A stretch of DNA of 6,757 bases. Origin: Bacteroidales bacterium. Lineage in GTDB: Bacteria > Bacteroidota > Bacteroidia > Bacteroidales > JAFGXI01. This document shows positions 1 through 5,646 of this stretch, piece after piece. The stretch lies in contig JALSQC010000399.1 of assembly GCA_026985625.1 (NCBI GenBank), forward strand, positions 1 through 6,757, given 5' to 3'. Every line of letters begins with the position of its first letter. The first letter of the stretch is position 1. A program made the position numbers and the translations under genes. The notes beneath the pieces were generated by a model, which saw nothing but the letters and a program-made list of their open reading frames with translations, did no database searches and was not told the DNA's origin.

Positions 1-453
1 CTCAAAAAATTGCGTTCTAAAAGACAATCTGTTGCCAATATCCCCCTTTATATTTATGCCTCGTGTATTAATACTTAAAATAGAATCGTTTATAATATTT
101 TTACCCCGTGCAAGGTTAAAAAGAATATCTATACTCAAATGAAAATCGTTAGTATCTACCAATAGTAAATTCTCTGCAAATATTTTTTTTAACACTTTTT
201 GATGTTTAAATTTTGATATAAATTTTTTATATCTGTTTGCAGGATATAATACGCTATCGATATTAATCTGATTCTTAAATTGTGAACTTATTAATGGTTT
301 TAATCCTGTGTTAAATACTTTTTTGTTTGAGTTTAAACTTTTGTTTATATTAATGCTAAGATTATAATTTAAAGGATATAAATTATTTTGTGCAACGCTA
401 AGTTTTAACGAAAAAAAAAATATAAAAACAAAAATAAGTTTATTAAAAAACAT
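1..453 (-). CDS. Secreted RemB/Wzi-like envelope protein (3' end outside window)
   Basis: An open frame starts at the ATG at 453-451 and reads 151 codons without a stop to the left edge, so only the N-terminal part is visible. It begins with a signal peptide: Lys at position 5, a Phe/Ile-rich core and a probable signal peptidase I site SVA|Q after residue 21. The mature part has YPLNYN soon after the cleavage site, DSVLYP further on, and NTRG (129-132) followed by a GDIG-x-RLSF-x-T segment at 137-147. I associate this pattern with Bacteroidota outer-membrane proteins annotated as RemB (gliding motility) or capsule-assembly Wzi-like, usually beta-barrels. That family call is from memory and moderate; that it is a real secreted protein is well supported. 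Its start overlaps the upstream transferase stop by one base (TAATG), so the two are probably co-transcribed and translationally coupled. Confidence 0.72.
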   Translation of the reverse strand, partial: MFFNKLIFVFIFFFSLKLSVAQNNLYPLNYNLSININKSLNSNKKVFNTGLKPLISSQFKNQINIDSVLYPANRYKKFISKFKHQKVLKKIFAENLLLVDTNDFHLSIDILFNLARGKNIINDSILSINTRGINIKGDIGNRLSFRTQFFE

Positions 454-1502
454 TAATTCTTTTTTTTCTTTTTTACAAAATAATATAAAATGCTTGTTAT
501 TAAAATAGCAAAAATTAAGATACTAAAACCTAAAATATATGTTCCTATATCTCTAAATATTAAAGCTATAAAAATAATTATAATCGAAAAAACATCTATT
601 ATAATTGTTGCTAATGTATGCGATAAACCCAAGTCGATAAGCATGTGATGAATATGATTTCTGTCGGGTTTAAACGGCGAGTGTCCTTTTGCTATTCTTA
701 TCGAGAAACTGCGCAACAAATCGAACAACGGAAAAAATAATATAGCAATAGCAACTACCGGAGCATGATTTATATGATAATTACCTTGATATAATTTGTT
801 TATTTCGATAAACTCTATTGCAAAAACCGACAAAATTAGCCCCAAAGCTAACGAGCCGGTATCTCCCATAAAAATTTTTGCAGGAGTTATATTGTATTTT
901 AAAAAGGCAGTTAAAGCTCCAACCAAAGCAAAAGCAACAATTGCAAGTTGAGAATTTTTATCTACAAAGAAAAACCAAGTTCCGAATATTATAGACGATA
1001 TAACTCCTATAGATCCGGACAAACCATTAATTCCATCGATTAAATTAAGCGAATTTACAATTACAATAATCGTAAAAATGCTAAATAAAATACTTACAAT
1101 ATATGGTATTTCATGAATACCGAAAATACCAAACATACTTGTTATTCTAATATCGCCCCATACTGTAATAATTACTGCAGCAAGAATTTCGCCTATTAAT
1201 TTTTTTAACGGCGATAGTCCGTCTATATCATCTTTTATTCCTAATAACGAAACAATTAAAAGAGCTGCAACAATATATTGTAATTGCCAATAGTGTGAAA
1301 ATTTTGTCCAAAATGTTAACGAAAAAATTAGTCCTGCAAAAATAGCTATTCCCCCAAGCGTTGGAATACTACCTCTATGCGATTTTCGGGAGTTTGCAAC
1401 ATCAAAAAGTTTTTTACGTTTGGCAATTTTAATAACTACAGGTATTGCCAAATATGTAATAGCAAAAGCTGTAATAAAACTATATATAAGGGTTTCTATC
1501 AT
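453..1502 (-). CDS. WecA/TagO-type undecaprenyl-phosphate sugar-1-phosphate transferase
   Basis: This is a polytopic membrane enzyme of the MraY/WecA family. The family transfers a sugar-1-phosphate (often GlcNAc-1-P) from a UDP-sugar to undecaprenyl phosphate on the cytoplasmic face, the first step of many surface glycan pathways. Numbered from the ATG at 1502 (349 residues), the hallmarks are RK-x-H and IPTLGGIAIF near 39-55, the Asp pair D91-D92 in KDDIDG, N150/N153/D156 in NSLNLIDGING, FMGDTGS at 211-217, and H274 plus the DRNHIHH His cluster (280-286), typical of WecA rather than MraY. About ten hydrophobic helices are visible. In the NLIDG motif Asn occupies the second Asp position (E. 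coli WecA D159). A TTG nine bases upstream (1511) is in frame, but it lies within a probable promoter box, so ATG is preferred. The exact sugar cannot be told from sequence. Confidence 0.9.
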   Translation of the reverse strand: MIETLIYSFITAFAITYLAIPVVIKIAKRKKLFDVANSRKSHRGSIPTLGGIAIFAGLIFSLTFWTKFSHYWQLQYIVAALLIVSLLGIKDDIDGLSPLKKLIGEILAAVIITVWGDIRITSMFGIFGIHEIPYIVSILFSIFTIIVIVNSLNLIDGINGLSGSIGVISSIIFGTWFFFVDKNSQLAIVAFALVGALTAFLKYNITPAKIFMGDTGSLALGLILSVFAIEFIEINKLYQGNYHINHAPVVAIAILFFPLFDLLRSFSIRIAKGHSPFKPDRNHIHHMLIDLGLSHTLATIIIDVFSIIIIFIALIFRDIGTYILGFSILIFAILITSILYYFVKKKKKN

Positions 1503-1508
1503 TTTCTG

Positions 1509-1516
1509 CAAATTTA
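1509..1516 (-). promoter_or_regulatory. Candidate -7 promoter box for the WecA-like/RemB-like unit
   Basis: On the minus strand this reads TAAATTTG, matching the Bacteroidota -7 consensus TAnnTTTG. It ends six bases before the ATG at 1502, so the transcript would have almost no leader. I saw no TTG at the expected -33 spacing, and the AT-rich background makes chance matches likely. Confidence 0.35.
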
Positions 1517-1592
1517 ATAAATAAATTAATTTTTATGTAAAAAAACTTTTTTAAAAAAACAAAACAATTTTTTTAATTTATTAAATTATAGA

Positions 1593-1608
1593 TTTTACAT
1601 TTGTAAAA
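1593..1608. repeat. 7-2-7 inverted repeat, candidate operator upstream of mqnE
   Basis: TTTTACA and TGTAAAA form perfect 7-base arms around a TT spacer. The repeat covers the candidate -7 box of the mqnE promoter and ends seven bases before the start codon, a position where a bound repressor would block RNA polymerase. The ten-base string TGTAAAAAAA from its right arm recurs at 1536-1545 in the same divergent region. No known regulator is recognised, and AT-rich DNA produces such repeats by chance. Confidence 0.35.
1596..1603 (+). promoter_or_regulatory. Candidate -7 promoter box for mqnE
   Basis: TACATTTG matches the Bacteroidota -7 consensus TAnnTTTG and lies 12 bases before the ATG at 1616, implying a 5' leader of only a few bases. 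A TTG at -33 is not evident; the upstream DNA is a series of A and T tracts (1538-1590) that could be curved. No Shine-Dalgarno sequence precedes the start. Confidence 0.4.
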
Positions 1609-1615
1609 AAATAAA

Positions 1616-2734
1616 ATGACAGAAAAAGATTTAATATTTAATAGCAATATACCTGATTTATATAAAAAAATTGCCGATAAAGTTTTTAATAATAAACGAG
1701 TTAACGGAGCAGATGCTCTTAATTTGTTTAAGACAAACAATTTGGGATATTTAGGTATTTTAGCAAACTTTATACGAGAAAAAAAACATGGTAATAAAAC
1801 TTTTTTTAATAAAAATTTTCATATTGAGCCAACAAATATTTGTATTTATAATTGCAAATTTTGTTCGTATAAAAAAAAGATTGGCGATGCCGAAAGTTGG
1901 GAGTATAATTTAGACGAAATATTAGAAATAGTCGATACTTATAAAAATAAAGATGTTACCGAGGTTCATATTGTAGGAGGAGTTCACCCTAAACGCGATT
2001 TGCATTATTACGGAAAAATAATATCAGAAATAAAAAAAATAATTCCTAACATACATGTTAAAGCATTTACAGCTGTAGAGCTCGAATTTATGATAAAAAA
2101 AGCAGGATATAATATACACGATGGTTTGCTTAAACTTAAAGAATATGGATTAGATTCTATTCCGGGAGGAGGAGCCGAGATTTTTGACGAAACTTTACGA
2201 AAACAAATTTGCGACGAAAAATCATCTACAAATCAGTGGTTGTCTATTCACGAAACAGCTCATTTGGTAGGAATACCGTCAAATGCAACAATTCTTTACG
2301 GACATATCGAAACTTACGAACATCGTATCGACCATTTGTCGCGATTACGAAATTTGCAAGATAAAACAAACGGATTTAATACTTTTATTCCATTAAAATA
2401 TCGAAAAGAAAATAACACAATGTCGCATATAGGCGAGGTTTCTACCATCGAAGATTTAAAAAATTATGCTGTTTCGAGAATATTCCTCGATAATATTCCG
2501 CATTTAAAAGCCTATTGGCCAATGATAGGAAAACAAACAACACAAATATCATTAAGTTTTGGAGTAGATGATATAGACGGAACTATTGATGATACAACAA
2601 AAATATATTCTATGGCCGGAGTCGAAGATAAAAATCCTAAATTTAGCACCGAACAATTAATAAAATTTATTAAAGATTCTAACAGAATACCAATAGAGAG
2701 AGATTCTATTTATAATGTAATTAGAGAATATTAA
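1616..2734 (+). CDS. mqnE: Aminodeoxyfutalosine synthase MqnE (radical SAM)
   Basis: MqnE couples 3-[(1-carboxyvinyl)oxy]benzoate to the adenosyl group of SAM, giving aminodeoxyfutalosine in the futalosine route to menaquinone, in the cytoplasm. The 372-residue length is normal for the family. The radical-SAM motif CxxxCxxC is C76/C80/C83 (CIYNCKFC), which should bind a 4Fe-4S cluster. HIVGGVHPKRD follows at about 118-128. The MqnE-type block SIPGGGAEIFDE (181-192) is followed by an IHETAH segment at 211-216, ILYGHIETYEHRIDHL (226-241), LRNLQDKTNGF (244-254) and FIPLKY (257-262). The YGHIET and LQD-x-x-x-GF blocks favour MqnE over the related cyclase MqnC and over CofH. No other menaquinone gene is in the window. 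It diverges from the WecA-like gene and is followed after 26 bases by the hemerythrin-family gene, which it may share a transcript with. Confidence 0.94.
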   Translation: MTEKDLIFNSNIPDLYKKIADKVFNNKRVNGADALNLFKTNNLGYLGILANFIREKKHGNKTFFNKNFHIEPTNICIYNCKFCSYKKKIGDAESWEYNLDEILEIVDTYKNKDVTEVHIVGGVHPKRDLHYYGKIISEIKKIIPNIHVKAFTAVELEFMIKKAGYNIHDGLLKLKEYGLDSIPGGGAEIFDETLRKQICDEKSSTNQWLSIHETAHLVGIPSNATILYGHIETYEHRIDHLSRLRNLQDKTNGFNTFIPLKYRKENNTMSHIGEVSTIEDLKNYAVSRIFLDNIPHLKAYWPMIGKQTTQISLSFGVDDIDGTIDDTTKIYSMAGVEDKNPKFSTEQLIKFIKDSNRIPIERDSIYNVIREY

Positions 2735-2760
2735 ATATTTTATTATAAAAAATACCGTTT

Positions 2761-3510
2761 ATGAAAATTTTACAAGATAACAAGATGGCAGAAGTAATTC
2801 ATCTTAATTATCATATTTTATCTATACTTTACAGATTTGATATTAGTCTGGGTTTTGGCGATAAAACAATTGCTCAAGTATGCAATGATAATAATATTAA
2901 CACTAATTTTTTTCTTGAGATAACAAATGCTTTTATAAATAAAGATTATTCTCCCGAAGATAATTTACAAAGTTTTTCGATAGAATTAATTGTTAATTAT
3001 TTACAAAAAACACATATATATTATACAAAAGAAAAAATTCCCGAAATACTAAATTTAATTAATAACTTAGAGTTTAAAACAAATACACAACGAAACATAA
3101 AATTACTAAAAAACTTTTTTACACAATATAGCAACGAGTTTAATCAACATATTAATCGCGAAGATAATTTTATTTACCCGTATGTTGTATCGCTGCAAAA
3201 AGCATTTGATACAAAAAAAATATCAAAAAAAAATATAGAGCTAATAAAAGATACTCCAATAGCATCGTATCAAGTAGAACACGAAAATGTCGAAGAAAAA
3301 TTATACGACCTTAAAAACATATTAATAAAATATCTGCCTCCGGCAAAAGATCCCAAAATAATAAATACTATTTTATCTAAACTTTTTAAACTCGAGGACG
3401 ACCTTAACGAACATACAAGAATCGAAAACAATGTAATGATTCCTAAAGCCATAAAACTCGAAAAAATAATTTTAAGCGAGATAAATAAAAATAAATTTAA
3501 AATTATTTAA
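2761..3510 (+). CDS. YtfE/ScdA-like di-iron hemerythrin-domain protein without the Cys-Cys motif
   Basis: This 249-residue cytoplasmic protein resembles the RIC (YtfE/ScdA) family, which repairs Fe-S clusters after nitrosative or oxidative damage. All six di-iron ligands known for E. coli YtfE (H84, H129, E133, H160, H204, E208) have counterparts at near-identical positions: H85, H130, E134, H174, H218 and E222. The N-terminal region (about 11-60) resembles the ScdA_N domain, but where YtfE has LDFCCGG this protein has ISLGFGD (28-34), so the cysteine pair is absent. I recall LGFGDKT-type sequences as a distinct Bacteroidota branch. It lies 26 bases after mqnE and 12 bases before a LuxR-type regulator gene, so the latter two are almost certainly co-transcribed. 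It could be a repair protein or an iron/O2/NO sensor feeding the regulator; the sequence does not decide. A second ATG at 2785 (Met9) is possible, but the first is kept because the upstream residues look family-like. Confidence 0.85.
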   Translation: MKILQDNKMAEVIHLNYHILSILYRFDISLGFGDKTIAQVCNDNNINTNFFLEITNAFINKDYSPEDNLQSFSIELIVNYLQKTHIYYTKEKIPEILNLINNLEFKTNTQRNIKLLKNFFTQYSNEFNQHINREDNFIYPYVVSLQKAFDTKKISKKNIELIKDTPIASYQVEHENVEEKLYDLKNILIKYLPPAKDPKIINTILSKLFKLEDDLNEHTRIENNVMIPKAIKLEKIILSEINKNKFKII

Positions 3511-3522
3511 GTTTACAATAAA

Positions 3523-4098
3523 ATGAAACCTCTTAACTCCATAATACTCGAAAAGTCTTATATAATAGGCAAAGGATTAAAAAAAGTTCTCGAAGAATCC
3601 GGTAAATTTAATATAATAGACATAGCTTTAAACTCTCATCAATTAAAAAATTTATTATCGCATCATAATATTGATATTATTTTTATAAATGTTAATAATA
3701 TAAACGAGTTTATCGAGATTATAAATAATTACAGCAAAATAAATTTAATAGCAATTGTAAAAAAATCCGATTTTAAAATATCTGATTTGTTTATTGATTT
3801 TATAAATATTTTTGACGATAGAAATAAAATAATTATTAAAACCGATAATATTTACAATAAATTAAACTCAAAAACAAAAACATCGTCGGTAGGATTGAGC
3901 AACCGCGAAAAAACAATATTAAAATACGTAGCTTTAGGATTTACTACAAAAGAAATAGCCGAAAAATTATTTTTAAGTCCGCATACAGTTGTTACACATC
4001 GTAAAAATATATCAAACCGCTTGGGAATTAAAACTGTGTCGGGGTTAACTATTTATGCTGTTTTAAATAATATTATAGACTTATCGGAAGCAAAATAA
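3523..4098 (+). CDS. LuxR/NarL-type regulator with degenerate receiver domain
   Basis: This is a 191-residue transcription factor. The C-terminal part (about 122-188) is a GerE/LuxR helix-turn-helix: LSNREKTILKYVALG (125-139), then TTKEIAEKLFLSPHTVVTHR (141-160) as helix-turn-recognition helix, then the NRLGI segment. The N-terminal 110 residues have the alternating pattern of a response-regulator receiver (SIILEKS near 6-12, IDIIFINVN at 50-58), but the phospho-acceptor position is N56 instead of Asp, and the usual acidic pair is E10-K11. Classic phosphorylation by a histidine kinase is therefore unlikely. It directly follows the hemerythrin-family gene (12-base gap, same strand), which suggests that the di-iron protein or the redox state it reports controls this regulator. 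Target genes are unknown; the inverted repeat upstream of mqnE is one candidate site, purely by proximity. Confidence 0.88.
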   Translation: MKPLNSIILEKSYIIGKGLKKVLEESGKFNIIDIALNSHQLKNLLSHHNIDIIFINVNNINEFIEIINNYSKINLIAIVKKSDFKISDLFIDFINIFDDRNKIIIKTDNIYNKLNSKTKTSSVGLSNREKTILKYVALGFTTKEIAEKLFLSPHTVVTHRKNISNRLGIKTVSGLTIYAVLNNIIDLSEAK

Positions 4099-4121
4099 AA
4101 GCAAACACTATTAAAACCTTT

Positions 4122-5432
4122 TTAATTAAAACTTAAATATTCTAAAATATCTGTATGCAAATATTTTTTCTTATTCTTTTTTATTTTATCTTGTTCTTTA
4201 AGAATTACTTGTATATTATATTTTTCTAAAGCTGAAAGTTTATCGTCTATATTATTGTATAATGGTTTATACCAATGTGTTTTTGAAAAATAATTTTTCC
4301 ATTTTTCTGTTTTAAATTTATAACCATAATAGGCAAAAATTTCATTTTTCATAATATCCAAGTCTTCCATGCTTAAATGATATGAAACGATATATGCCGG
4401 AGCACCTAAATCAGTTACTGTATCACCTTTTATAAAATATCCGTAAAAATAGGAACTATCAAGTTTTTCATATTTTGTAAACGGAAATTTTCTGTATGTC
4501 TTTATTTTTTTATACCCTGTATCATCAATTTTGTAATAATTATAAACATAAACATACTCGCTGTCCATATAATCTTTAATTCTAAATAAAGTATCATTTA
4601 TAATTTTTAGAGTTAAATATTTAAAATAGTCGTTTAAGGCTAACCTTAAAAGAAGAGGACTGCCAACTTTAAAAGTTTTATTAAAGTTTTTATTAATTGC
4701 AAAAAACATTTTATAATAATCAACATTTAAACTTATTTCATAGAAATAGTTTTTGTTGGCGGTAGAACCTATATATTTAATATTTGCACTAGAGGGGCCT
4801 GTCTCTACCCAATCATCGCTCAATATTGAGTTGTCAATAGTAAAAAATGACGGAAAAACACAAAAACTCTGACAACAAGGCTCTTCGGTATATGATAAAA
4901 TATTGTATTCATTAGTTTCAAAATTCCAGTTTGCAGCTGTTTTGTTCTCAAATGGAGAATGTTCGTAAGCGGAATTTTTATAATTTCCTTTGGCTATATA
5001 TCCATATTTTCCATCTTTTTTATAATAAAATTTAATATTTTTATCATAAACAGGATAAAAAGCATCATATTCAGTAGGAAATATCTCTTTACCTTCAGGA
5101 AATGAATACAAACCGAATTTTTTGTTTCTGCAAACCTCTACATAGCCGTAATAAGTCTGTCCCGGATATACAACATAATCGTATTTTAGCGGTATAATCA
5201 CATTTCCTTTGGTATCGCTTATGCCTGTTTTTTTCATATTATCTGAACTAAGATAAACATAATCATAAGTTTTGCCATTGTATGTAAAATGGTAAACAAC
5301 ACTATCTGTTGTATTTTGTTGGGAGGTAAGAGTATGTTTTTTTTTGGTATTTTTATCGCCACTGTCAGACTTTGGTTTATTAGAGCATGCATAAATAAGC
5401 AAAACCACTAAAAGAAAGAAAACATTTTTCAT
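4122..5432 (-). CDS. Lipoprotein with degenerate WG-like repeats and C-terminal YARHG domain
   Basis: This 436-residue protein starts with a lipoprotein signal peptide: K2, a hydrophobic core, and lipobox IYAC with C16 as the predicted lipidated residue, then a polar Ser/Lys/Asp/Thr-rich tether to about 45. Residues 65-150 show three units resembling WG repeats, as in KKTGISDTKGNVIIPLKYD (67-85), KKFGLYSFPEGKEIFPTEYD (104-123) and GKYGYI (141-146); the signature Trp is replaced by Thr, Phe or Tyr. The middle (150-345) is unrecognised and Tyr/Asn-rich, with a Cys cluster C186/C187/C191. The C-terminus (about 351-415) matches the YARHG domain: NEIFAYYGYKF (363-373), YF at 381-382, WYKP (387-390), LSALEKYNI (399-407). 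YARHG domains occur in exported proteins and are of unknown function. It is probably anchored in the outer membrane; inner or outer face is uncertain. It is convergent with the LuxR-type gene and separated from hppA by a terminator, so it is likely transcribed alone. Confidence 0.85.
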   Translation of the reverse strand: MKNVFFLLVVLLIYACSNKPKSDSGDKNTKKKHTLTSQQNTTDSVVYHFTYNGKTYDYVYLSSDNMKKTGISDTKGNVIIPLKYDYVVYPGQTYYGYVEVCRNKKFGLYSFPEGKEIFPTEYDAFYPVYDKNIKFYYKKDGKYGYIAKGNYKNSAYEHSPFENKTAANWNFETNEYNILSYTEEPCCQSFCVFPSFFTIDNSILSDDWVETGPSSANIKYIGSTANKNYFYEISLNVDYYKMFFAINKNFNKTFKVGSPLLLRLALNDYFKYLTLKIINDTLFRIKDYMDSEYVYVYNYYKIDDTGYKKIKTYRKFPFTKYEKLDSSYFYGYFIKGDTVTDLGAPAYIVSYHLSMEDLDIMKNEIFAYYGYKFKTEKWKNYFSKTHWYKPLYNNIDDKLSALEKYNIQVILKEQDKIKKNKKKYLHTDILEYLSFN

Positions 5433-5590
5433 TTTTTTTAAATATATTTTTCTTTATCTAAAGCTATTGTTTATTAAGTTTAGAGAATACTTTTTGCTCC
5501 TAATTTTAAACTTTTTTATGAATTTTTAGGGTTAAAAATAAAATTGGAGGTCAATAAAAGCAATTACTTGATTTTACAAAAAGAACACTA

Positions 5591-5623
5591 TAAAAAAAGA
5601 CTGTTCTTTTTTTTGAACAGTCT
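5591..5623 (-). terminator. Intrinsic terminator downstream of hppA
   Basis: Perfect 9-base arms lie at 5598-5606 and 5615-5623 (on the minus strand AGACTGTTC and GAACAGTCT) around an 8-base A loop. The distal arm runs into a T-rich tract (5597-5591, minus strand). It starts 24 bases after the hppA stop codon and has the standard form of a rho-independent terminator for minus-strand transcription. It also separates hppA from the lipoprotein gene. Confidence 0.88.
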
Positions 5624-5646
5624 CATAAATATTTATGCTTTAAATG

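Noticed and set aside
1503..1511. TTG start three codons upstream of the chosen ATG for the WecA-like gene
   Set aside because: An ATG is available nine bases later, and the TTG is part of the TAAATTTG promoter-like box, so translation is unlikely to begin there.
3270..3452. 60-codon open frame on the minus strand
   Set aside because: It lies wholly inside the hemerythrin-family gene on the opposite strand, and its translation shows no recognisable domain; it is a shadow of the real gene.
4120..4131. 12-base palindrome TTTTAATTAAAA between the convergent genes
   Set aside because: It is pure A/T with no GC stem, and part of it is lipoprotein coding sequence; it cannot be supported as a terminator or a binding site.
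5459..5466. TAGCTTTA (minus strand) as a -7 promoter box for the lipoprotein gene
   Set aside because: It misses the final G of TAnnTTTG and has no TTG at -33 spacing; the promoter of this gene is not identified.
5476..5513. Inverted repeat AAGTTTA/TAAACTT with a 24-base loop upstream of the lipoprotein gene
   Set aside because: Seven AT-rich base pairs around a long loop are expected by chance in DNA of this composition.
5546..5550. GGAGG on the plus strand, resembling a ribosome binding site
   Set aside because: No open reading frame of meaningful length follows it on the plus strand, and the rest of the window does not use Shine-Dalgarno sites.
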